From Cephalotrichum gorgonifer (Eukaryota > Ascomycota > Sordariomycetes > Microascales > Microascaceae), in NCBI GenBank assembly GCA_900312665.1, contig ONZQ02000002.1, positions 2,753,863 through 2,817,862 of the forward strand: 64,000 nt of DNA, read 5' to 3'. The notes under the pieces are model-generated. The model saw nothing but the letters and a program-made list of their open reading frames with translations, made no database searches and had not been told where the DNA came from. This document shows, piece by piece, positions 55,229-64,000 of the stretch. Both the position numbers and the translations under genes were made by a program. Every line of letters begins with the position of its first letter. Within the stretch, counting starts at the first letter, position 1.

Positions 55229-55813
55229 GGTGCAAAATGTACGAGTAGGTAATCAGGAGTTTCTCGGGTGACTTGACTTTTGAATCCTACGACTTATCTT
55301 CAAGGAAGGGATTGTGAAATAATTTATACGTTCTACGAAATCCGACCTCGGCGACTCCCGGCGGCATTCTGCGGTTGTTCCCTCTTCGGATGTTCGGAAG
55401 AGACCCACATCCGAAGTTCCGGTCTTCCGTCTTCCGCCACGAGCCGGTCAGAACCCACATTGTATCCACTTTTGATACAATCCATGATGGACATCGATTG
55501 GCTATCCGGGGCTTTCGAAGTGGCGCATCTTGTCGGATCGGAAGATGTACTTCGGCCGGATAGTTCGTCTTCGGAAGCCGGGCGGCGGAAGCGCTGACGC
55601 GAGGTAAAGTTTAGGCAAGATCCGGGCATTTTAGCTTTGGAAGTAGCGCAAACGCCTCCTTTATAAACCGAGACTAGCTCTCTCTTAGAACATGTTTCTT
55701 TGTGTTCTACTGCATACACTAATGTGTTGACTCAACTCCCCAAACAACACACAGCAGCAGCCACCACTTACCTCAACTACATGCCGTTTCCTCATCATCA
55801 CTCCTAAGAAACC
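55229..55813. promoter_or_regulatory. Shared divergent promoter of kynureninase and IDO
   Basis: 585 bases. The minus-strand TATAAAT at 55322-55328 is 94 bases from the kynureninase ATG; the plus-strand TATAAA at 55662 is about 150 bases from the IDO ATG. Between them lie many TTCCG/CGGAA elements and the inverted repeat at 55384, suggesting common control by a Zn2Cys6 factor. Confidence 0.6.
55384..55416. promoter_or_regulatory. 10-bp inverted repeat, candidate operator
   Basis: CTTCGGATGT and ACATCCGAAG are perfect inverted arms with a 13-base spacer. Inverted CGG/CCG triplets are the typical site of Zn2Cys6 dimers. It sits about 55 bases upstream of the kynureninase TATA. Confidence 0.5.
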
Positions 55814-57164
55814 ATGTCTCCCCACGTGGTACCACAACACACTCCGCGGGTCAAATCAACTACGGAGTTGAGGCGGTTCGCTGTTTCAAGAAATGCATTT
55901 CTCCCGGAGCACAGCCCGTTGCAAGAGCTACCTGATCCGTACTATGAGCCGTGGGAACTTATCATGCGACACCTCCCAGCCCTAGTGGAGGATGGGATCA
56001 GGACGGCAGTTAAGCATCTACGAATACTATCCGCAGATCGTCTTCTGTCAGAGGCGGAGTGGAGGAGGGCATACGTTATCCTGGGCTTCATGTCTAACGC
56101 CTACATATGGGGTGGGGATGCCCCAGAAGAGGTAAGTCGTCGTACCAAGTCCCTACACGGTTGAAATCTCGGGTGCTTACAATTCATAGGTCCTGCCACC
56201 CCAGATCACGGTACCATTCCTCGAAGTCTCCAAGCATCTCCAGATCCCCCCTGTCCTCACATATGCGGCTGCCAACCTCTGGAATTTCACCTGCACGGGC
56301 GAAGACTTCTCCGACCTAAGCCAACTCGATACTATACACACATTCACCGGCACCGAGTCTGAGTCATGGTTCTTGCTTGTCAGTGTGGCGATGGAAGCCA
56401 AGGCTGGGGGCATAATTCCTCGCATGATGGGGGCTCTCGAGGCAGTCAAGAGAAGGGATTACGAGGTAATCGTGACAGCCCTCGAGGAGCTGAAGACGTG
56501 TATCGATGGGGTGAGCGCGTTGTTAGAAAGAATGTACGAGAAGTGTGACCCCATGACCTTCTACTACGACATCCGGCCGTTTCTAGCCGGAAGCAAGAAT
56601 ATGGAATCCGCAGGCCTTCCAAGGGGTGTCTTCTACGACGAAGGTGACGGCAAGGGTGAATGGCGGCAGCTTCTGGGTGGAAGCAACGGGCAGAGCTCTC
56701 TCATCCAGTTCTTCGACATTGTGCTTGGCGTCGAGCATGTGACGACCGGAAACAAGACTGGCTCAAAAGGAGAGCGGAGCTACCACGACGTCGTTCGTGA
56801 CTACATGCCCGGGCCTCATAGTCGCTTCCTGACGCACGTTTCCCGAATGGGGAGTATCCGAGAGCTGGCTCTACTCCCCGCTGCTACAGAAGAGCAACTC
56901 CGTCTACGGCATGCTTTTACATGTGCGACCGAGGCACTGAGCCGATTCCGGGACAAGCATATTCAGATTGTGGCGAGGTACATCATCCTTCCTTCCCGGC
57001 AAGCGAACAAAGGGGGTCGCTATAACCTCGCTAGCTCTTCTTCAGAAAAGTCCCAGCACGAGCTGACTGGGACCGGCGGCACAACGCTGGTCCCATTCTT
57101 GAAGCAGTCAAGAGACGAAACAAGAGCTACAGGAGAGATAAAGGACGAGGTTCATGATGGATAG
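55814..57164 (+). CDS. Indoleamine 2,3-dioxygenase
   Basis: Exons 55814-56131 and 56190-57164 (58-base intron) give 430 residues. Heme enzyme that opens the indole ring of tryptophan to N-formylkynurenine. Family blocks are AYVILGFMSNAYIWGG, then LPPQITVPFLEVSKHLQIPPVLTY-type segments and FTGTESESWFLL. FYYDIRPFLAGSKN carries the substrate-pocket residues, YMPGPHSRFL follows, and the heme-ligand His is in FRDKHIQIVARYI (about 363). A Ser- and Lys-rich tail follows. Together with kynureninase it covers two of three steps from tryptophan to anthranilate; the formamidase is not in the window. Confidence 0.96.
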
Positions 57165-57552
57165 CGTCATCGCATGGAATTTGACATGCATACCTGCGAA
57201 GCATTAGAGCGGGCGTTTTAGATGAATGTTTTTCCAGTGTTCAACTTGTGTTACCTTCACTATGCTCATACAGAAACGTAGACAGCCATTCAGTTTAGAC
57301 CAGAATAATATCTTTTTGAAGTTATTCCTTCACCTAGACACAGAGACATAGAGCTACCGTCTGTACTATCTGTCGTGATACATGGAACATGGAGGCTCTT
57401 GCTTACGATACCACTCTTCTTCCGCGTACTCAACGTTTTGCTCTCTTACCTTGAAAATAGAACGCGTCAACATTTTACCACCTTCATCGGTTTGTGTTTG
57501 TGGTCGTGACGCTACCCTTAATGAGATCCGCGGCCTGTGTCACGCAGAAGTG
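57165..57552. other. Intergenic, tail-to-tail
   Basis: Between IDO and the GMC oxidoreductase. Nothing supported. Confidence 0.5.
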
Positions 57553-59600
57553 TTAGCACTCTCCCATATTCGGCCCATCAAAGATATCACAGACCTTCTC
57601 CGCGATGGCATACACCGTTTGACATGTATTCGCACCAACCAAAGTCGGCATAATACTCGCATCGGCAACCCTCAGACCCGCCACCCCATACACCCTCAGA
57701 TCCTCATCTACCACGCCCCCAAGCTCCTTCGGCAGCATTGCCGCCGTCCCGGCGGGGTGGTACTCGGTCGGTGACAGCGTCCGCGCAAGGTATGTCGCCA
57801 TCTCCTCGTCCGTCTGCACGCTGGCTCCCGGCTGCGACTCGACAGGGTCGTACTGAGCGTTGAAGGCGTTATCCATATAGAATGAGCGTGCGAAGCGGAT
57901 GATATCGGCCATAATCGCCGCGTCAAGGGGGTTTGAGAGGGCTCGATAGTCAACAAGGGGCTCGGCATCGGGATTCTCGGGATTGATGTTTATCGTACCG
58001 CGGCTGAGCGGGTGGAGGTCGACGATGATGCCGTTTGAGGGGGAGGCGGTTATAGCATGGTTGTAGAAGCCCGTGTGGTTGGCACGTAGTGCCTCGGCAT
58101 AAGATAGCATCTGGGCTTTGTAACCCGCCGCGACAGTCGAGTCGGTTCCCTCTGGGAGATAGGCAGCGTGGTCCTGCTCCTCAAGCCGCGTGGCGATCTC
58201 GTCGTACCTGGCTGAGATAACGGGGTAGGAGAGCCACGCCGCGAGGTTGCCCGTAGCGATGGAGTAAGGGCCGGTGCGGTTGGCTGCCCAAACCTCATCT
58301 GCCCAGGTACGGAATTCTCCTCCACGGGAGAGATCTGATTCCTTAGGGGAGACGTCCAACGAACGGACTTTAATACCGAGATAAGTTAGTGGAACGGAGA
58401 GACTGTGAAGTGGGGAGGTGGTAGTCTGGTTAACTTACGCGTGAACCTTGCGGTTAGCATAGGGTGATCTTGGAAATTCTGACCCACACCTGGTAGATCA
58501 ACAATCGTCTCGATACCCGCCGCTTCGAGGAGAGCACTAGGACCGATCCCGCTCAGCTGCAGAACTTGGGGTGTGTGCACTGCGCCAGCGGATACAATGA
58601 CCTCTTTGCTCGCCTTGATAGTGCTGACCTCTCCCGCCGGGTCATCGGCGGGGCGGAAAGAGACACCCGTAGCTGTACCATCTTCAACAACGATCTTGAT
58701 GACCTTGGAGTTGGTAACGAGATGGTAGTTCTCACGATCGGAGTTGCTGTAGTGCCCAGTCCTAGCATAGGACCTCTCTACGAGCTTGGGGTCCATGAAT
58801 TGCGGGTACCAGTAGACGCCGGTCTCCCCAGAGCCGCTGTCCGGAGGGAACGTTACGCCGGGAACTTCCTTCCATGCCTCCAGTTGAGCGGACGTCCCGG
58901 GGTATTGGAAAGACGGCCAGCTCGTGTAGACGCCGGACTCACCTTCGCCCCAGAAACTAGTGTCGTATACAATGCCCGACGATTCGGCAACGTCCTCGTT
59001 CGGAGGCACGAACGTAAGAGCCTTCTTAAAGTAGGGAAGAATCCCCTCCCAGCTCCACTCTGAGTCTTCACGGAAGAACTGGCCCCATCGGTCGTAGTCA
59101 CCCTTCGCACCTCGTATCGTCATCATGGCGTTGACAGCGGAGCTGCCGCCGACCACCTTACCGGCCAACACATCGATGACACGGTTGCCAAGATTAACCT
59201 GCGGGACGGACCGCGTAGGGAATAAAGCGCCAGGTGCGCCGAACCCACCGAACCCACCTCGGACGGTCTTGATACTCTCAGAGTCGCCTGGCACACCAAC
59301 TCTCGTCAGCCTTTCACGCGAGTCCGGATGACTTTTGCTCCTTGAAATCCAATGTCTGGTCCACTTACTGAGAAGCCCATACTCGATAACTAGGACGGTG
59401 GTGTCTTCGTCCTCTGTGAGTCTATCAGCGATGGTCAAGCCGGCCGTTCCTCCGCCGACTATCACGTAGTCGTAGGAATCTGCGAGGTCAGCAGGTTCCT
59501 TGAGGACGCGAGCTTTATGGACACCACGGGGGAGGACCGCGCTGGCGAATTGGGCCGCGAGCGCGAGCACGACGCCAGAAGTGAGAATGGAGCGACCCAT
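57553..59600 (-). CDS. Secreted GMC-family flavin oxidoreductase
   Basis: Exons 59600-59369, 59299-58439 and 58367-57553 give 635 residues. The ATG at 59600 starts a clear signal peptide (about 1-23); the longer frame upstream begins with GTG. The FAD-binding motif is YDYVIVGGGTAGLTIADRL (about 46-64). GKVVGGSSAVNAMM and the second GMC signature GAVHTPQVLQLSGIGPS are present. The catalytic His is in SPTEYHPAGTAAML, and the C-terminal block is VGANTCQTVYAIAE. It belongs with glucose/aryl-alcohol/choline-type oxidases and dehydrogenases; the substrate is unknown. The first intron (69 bases) is in frame without stops, so its removal rests on consensus and family alignment. Confidence 0.93.
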
Positions 59601-60387
59601 ATTTTCGACTTTGTGGGCGAAGGGATAGGCTTTTCCGACCTGGAAGGACAGGGACAGGTAGCTATGGAGATCAGCTAGCACGATGGAGCGGGGCTACCCT
59701 ATAAGGAAGTTGAAGGGGAAATGCCTGTGTTAGCCGAGATCCAACATGTGTCGTTGACATGGGTAATTTCTCTCTCCATTGGACCTTGTTTCACTGCATA
59801 TAGGGATGCCGTCCCGTATTCTTTGACCATATTAATTAAGCGGTGAAGATGACAAACTATGGGGAATAAACAAATCTGCGGAGCTGATCCCCTCTCTCCG
59901 CCCGCCGCGTGGATAGCCGAAGCCGGCTCGGAGGTCAGCGTGTCATTTTGGGATATTACTTGACATATCCCCTTTATGTAGGGCACTTTAGCCGTCTGCT
60001 CGGCCAGATGGGAGCGTCGTTGACGACTTATGGCGGAGCTGCAGATCCATTATTAGCCTCGGATCCTGCCTCAACATGTAGTCGCTGAACATGACATGAC
60101 AACGCCAGATAGGATTTCTCTGCTTGTGGGATATATCCCCGAGGTCACTGCGTAGGTACACGACAAGGATAGGTCTTTACAGTATTTTTTTGTAGGATCC
60201 CTTTCCACGAGATCATAAATATCGCCTTGCCTGCCTGCTTGGCAGGCCTTGCCCCTGAGGGCGGGTAAAGTCATGCGGGTGCATTACCTATAGCGTGCGC
60301 AAGGAATGAATATGAATAACAGGCCACTCAATGCCCCTAGCAATACAGGTGGTAGGAAGCGAGGGCAAGACACAACACCCGTACACC

Positions 60388-60482
60388 GGTTGGTTAGCTC
60401 AGTTGGTTAGAGCGTGGTACTAATAAGCTATCCGGCTTAACGGTAAATGCCAAGGTCATGAGTTCGACCCTCATACTGACCA
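60388..60482 (+). tRNA. tRNA-Ile (anticodon AAT) with intron
   Basis: Acceptor stem GGTTGGT pairs with ACTGACC (two G-U pairs). D arm is TAGCTCAGTTGGTTAGAGC. Anticodon stem TGGTA/TGCCA holds loop CTAATAA, so the anticodon is AAT. An intron of about 21 bases (AGCTATCCGGCTTAACGGTA) follows the base 3' of the anticodon. The T arm is CATGAGTTCGACCCTCATAC-like with a normal TTCGA loop. Discriminator A. Confidence 0.93.
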
Positions 60483-60490
60483 TCAATTTC

Positions 60491-60496
60491 TTTTTT
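60491..60496 (+). terminator. Pol III terminator of tRNA-Ile
   Basis: Six T a few bases past the tRNA 3' end. Confidence 0.75.
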
Positions 60497-62063
60497 ATTC
60501 GGACTATTTTCTTCCGCAAGCAGGCAACTCCACCGCACTTGAACCCTCGTCCCATTACTTTTTTTTCAGTCGGATGAAGGTGCGTTCGCCTACCGTTCTG
60601 GGGGGCCCTTGGCAGGCATCGTTCTTCCTTTCGCGATATACTGCGGTGGGACGATGCATGGAGAGGACGCAGGGCGCTACATAATCAATGGAACCGTCCC
60701 AATGTATTTTATGAGTTAGGAAAGCCAGCCTTTCCATTCTGGAAGTGGGCTAAGACAGACAGCTTCGGTGCCCCCAGCGTTCTTACTACCCCTCCACCGC
60801 GGCTATGCCAAAGCGACACCATCCATGGATGACATCATCTACGAGCGGCACTAATATGGCCAGAACTTGCCCAGTTGGTCATAATATTTGAGGTTTATGG
60901 GAAATGGGTAGTAAAAATTAGACACAGCCTGTTTTCTATGCAATGGCAATAGCAAGAAGATAGAAAAGATCGCGCGATTCTCTGAGGTCCCTGTTCGGAG
61001 AGAAGGGTTGAGTCAAGGGGTGATGGGAGGGAGACGAGGATTCTACATCTTTTGTCGAGAAGCGACTTCCAGCAACATTAATTCGCGGAATCAGCATTAA
61101 CTTGAGGGCTCTATCAGTGGTTGGCTCGTGTGTGGAGGTGATAGGCGAGTTTTACATCTCGGACCTTCGAGAGAGGTGTAAGCTGCCTCAGAGGACTCTC
61201 ACAAAGCCAGCCTCGCGCATACAATTCCGTGACTGGCCGGGGCATCGCCTTCCTCCATCAGGCAAGACACTTTATCGAAGGGGCGAAGTCGCGAAGCCAT
61301 TATCAGTATTCGGTGGTGACTGTGTGAAGAGGATCTTGCTGGTGCACCTGCATATCTTCCTTCGTGCGTAGCTGCCCGCTAATGGTTACTTTGTAGGTGC
61401 TATGGATAAGAGGCTGCGGGGCGCTTATACACCAAAATAGGAGAAATACGCCTGGTCCTTGTGTAAAAATGGCCTTATGGAATTGGCTTCTGGAACGAGA
61501 CTGCTATTGGCTGGCTGTATCGGATGGGATCCGCATGGAATTTTACACACTCATGCAAGCATCTCTGCCGATGCTCATCCTCCCCCTCTGGGAGAGGAGA
61601 GTGTCAATGACCAGGTCATCCATGACTCGTATTTCATAATCATTCCTTTGAAGAGTGAAAAGGAAAGAGGTGCCGAATACGGTGTACCTCCTTGAACAAT
61701 TTTGCCACAACCTGTCGTTTCCTCTCCTACGATGCGAGCCGAATTGCCGGAATCGAGCGTATCTCGGCATTTTCCACACTGGTGCCTAGAATACGAAGTT
61801 TTCCGCATTCTATTGGCCACCTTGTCGCCCCCTAGTCCAATTTTAGAAGCTGTCACCCTAATGTTACCTCGTACCATACTACCAGCGCGCTAGGACCCTA
61901 GGGCCAATATTTATGATCTCCCCCCATCTCCTCGCCCCTCTCGTCGTGGTTTCTCACGATTCTAGGCTTCATTTTTTTCTTTCCGACACTCGTTTTCGCC
62001 CACTATGCGGTGACACCGCCGACATTCGTTAATTTACCTAATTCACTCCCCCCCTCATCCTCG

Positions 62064-64000
62064 ATGAGGACTTCACTCTTTACCAATGTAGCTGTCTTCG
62101 CAGCCACGGCGGTGGCGCAACTGCGCCTCCCCGTTGCGCACCGGCCCGTCAGCTCATCATCCCTGGACCGCCGCGAGTTGGGTGCCGGGTTCAAAGGCGC
62201 GGACATGAAGTATTCGGTCGATGTCTCAATCGGTACGCCGCCGCAGGAGCTGTCGCTCGCTCTCTCGATGGGAGGGGATTATTCCTGGGTCCCAACCATC
62301 GACAACTGCGACTCCTTCGGTTCGACCGCCTGCCCTGGGGGATCGTGTGAGTTACAATTGCCCTCCTGGAGTATAGATGGGATGGGAACCGGTGACGTTG
62401 ATATTTAGGGACCGGCGCTAACACCGCAATCTTCGTGGCACGCAGTTAATTCTTCCGCGTCGTCGTCATATTTCGAGTCCGAATTCAGTACCAGTTTCTC
62501 CCTCAGCTATACCGACGGCAGCTTCATGTCCGGCCCCACGTTCCAAGACACCCTCCGAATGGGTGATGTCAAGCTGACGAACATGACTATCGGTCTCGGC
62601 GATTATGGCAACATGAAACAGGGCGACCTCGCTATCGGAACATCAACGATGGGGGACTTGACCTTCACCGAACTCCTCGTGGAGCAGAGTATCACCACAT
62701 CGCGAGGATTCAGCTTCTGGCTCGACAACAGCGAGGCATCGTCTGGGAACATCCTCTTCGGCGCCGTCGACACCTCCGCCTTCGAAGGTACCCTACAACG
62801 CATCGCCGCTAGCACCAAGAGTTCGGGGTACTACGGCCTAGCCCTCGACCTCACGATCCTCAACTTCACCCATCCCAACGGTGGGGAACCGGAGGTTATT
62901 GCGACGGAGTACGATCTGCCGGTGCTACTCATGCAGCCCGAAAATATGATCACGAACTTCCCCCTCCCGATCGCGAAGAAGGTCTGGGCCCTCGCGGGCG
63001 CGACGTACGACTCCCTCACCTCGGCCGCGACAATCCCGTGCTCCGGCGGAAAGAGCTCCGCGTCGGACCTCGTCCTCGGGCTGGGCTCCACGGGCGCTGT
63101 CACTGTGAAGATTCCCTTCGACGATCTCATCATCCCGCAGTCTCTGGCGCCTTGGGGGTCACGATCTAGCAACGCCACCGAAGGAGAGGGGACTTGTATG
63201 TTTGCGATTCAGAACATTCCTGATTCAAGCCAGACACCCGGCTTTGAGGACGCCTTGGGACCGTGGTCGCTCGGGGGCTTCATGCTCCGGAATACATACA
63301 CCGCCTTCGACCTGGTGAACGAGGAAGTCGCTTTCGCCCCCGTGGTCCTTACGAGCGCGGCGAGTGACTCAGGGAACATCGTTCCCTTCTCGAGCTACGG
63401 GGCCCAGATCCCCCACTCTGAGGACGTCGAGCCCAATTCCAACTGCTACTCGTCTTACAGCTGCAATGGAGACGCGTCCCGCCGTTATGGCGGAGACCGC
63501 GGGTCCTCGGCCCCAGTGCTCTTCATTGTTGTCATCATTATCATCGTACTAGTCGTCGTCGGCATCATTGTTCTCTGCGTGTTCTTCCTCTGGTTCAAGG
63601 GCTGCTGCTGCTTCAAGGGGAAGAGGGAGGCGAGGAAGAAGCGCAAGGCGGAGATCGCCATGGCGAAGGCCTTGGCCACGGCCGGTGGGCCCGCTTCAGA
63701 GAAGGTTGTGTATGGCGGGACCCTCCCGCCAGTGTTGCCGCCACAGCAGGCATACGCGCCACAGATGTCGGGGGCGTACGCGCCGCAGATGTCACAGGTG
63801 TACACGCCGCAGATGGCACAGGCGTACACCCCCGCTGGACCGATTCCCCAGCTCCCGGCGGTCCACGGCGGGATCCCCCCTCCGGACGGGAGTGCGCCGG
63901 CAGTCCCTGCTTCCGGCCCTCCAGCTAGCCCTCCTGCCAATCCCCTGGAGGTTCCCGGCGCCGGCTTCTCACTCGTTTCTTCGGATACTCGTTCGGTGGA
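62064..64000 (+). CDS. Aspartyl-protease-fold membrane protein without catalytic aspartates (partial)
   Basis: Exon 1 is 62064-62346 and exon 2 runs from 62446 to the window edge without a stop (at least 612 residues). A signal peptide (about 1-19) is followed by a pepsin-like domain: YSVDVSIGTPPQELSLALSMGGDYSWV, where the first DTG is SMG (68-70). FNSSASSSYFES follows the splice, then SLSYTDGSFMSG (flap) and ASSGNILFGAVDTS. LLMQPENMITNFP (about 252-264) replaces the second DSGTT motif. A Ser/Asn stalk leads to one membrane helix (about 449-477), a Cys/Lys-rich cytosolic start (KGCCCFKGKREARKKRK) and a Pro-rich tail with about four AYAPQMSQ-like repeats. Relatives are yapsin-like or CtsD-like proteins; this copy should be proteolytically inactive. 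Confidence 0.85.
63750..63834. repeat. 24-bp coding repeat in the cytosolic tail
   Basis: Three and a half units encode AYAPQMSG, AYAPQMSQ, VYTPQMAQ and AYTPAG in the tail of the pseudo-protease. Confidence 0.7.

Larger units (their letters stand above)
59601..62063. other. Long intergenic region with tRNA-Ile
   Basis: About 2.4 kb holding the GMC promoter, the tRNA-Ile gene and the promoter of the pseudo-protease. A 7-base hairpin GCCTGCC/GGCAGGC lies at 60229-60247. Open frames at 61102-61893 have no support. Confidence 0.5.

Overview
This is draft-assembly DNA of a filamentous ascomycete (Pezizomycotina). Most genes carry short introns of roughly 50-110 bases with GTRAGT-like donors. There are three Zn2Cys6 regulators, fungal-only families (FMP52, CE5 esterase with CBM1, BAS2-type secreted protein, ACR3/ACR2), intron-bearing tRNA genes, and dead sequence with TGG-to-TAG changes of the kind left by repeat-induced point mutation (RIP). 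The BAS2-like protein, acetylxylan esterase and tannase-family esterase suggest a plant-associated species, possibly a Sordariomycete; that placement is inference. A run of Ns lies at 39570-39767.

Layout. 0.4-2 kb: Zn2Cys6 regulator. 3-6.4 kb: gene-poor and decayed, with a fragment of an ABC nucleotide-binding domain. 6.5-10.9 kb: full-size PDR-type ABC transporter. 12-14.5 kb: SAM methyltransferase and an AflR-like regulator. 14.7-26.6 kb: accessory, with a LINE relic, a hAT transposase relic, a dispersed repeat pair, a broken membrane-protein gene and a RIP-damaged NtaA/SnaA-type monooxygenase. Between these sit a GFA-family protein, an AIG1-like GTPase with a broken P-loop and an intronless bacterial-looking DUF2278-LTD protein. 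27-38 kb: FMP52, acetylxylan esterase, NmrA-like reductase, MFS transporter, tannase-family esterase and CsbD-like stress protein. 39.9-43.2 kb: tRNA-Val, O-methyltransferase and a dynamin-like protein without a GTPase domain. 44-46.6 kb: divergent arsenic pair ACR3/ACR2. 47-53 kb: GNAT acetyltransferase, double BAS2 protein and a third Zn2Cys6 regulator. 53.6-59.6 kb: divergent kynureninase and indoleamine 2,3-dioxygenase, then a GMC oxidoreductase. 60.4 kb: tRNA-Ile. 62-64 kb: an aspartyl-protease-fold membrane protein lacking both catalytic aspartates, cut by the window end.

Two gene pairs make functional units. ACR2 (arsenate to arsenite) and ACR3 (arsenite export) share a 531-base promoter with a duplicated CCAAT-containing element. 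IDO and kynureninase, two steps of tryptophan breakdown by the kynurenine route, share a 585-base promoter with a 10-bp inverted repeat; a Zn2Cys6 regulator lies just beyond kynureninase. Splice sites were placed by eye from consensus, phase and family similarity, so exon ends are predictions.
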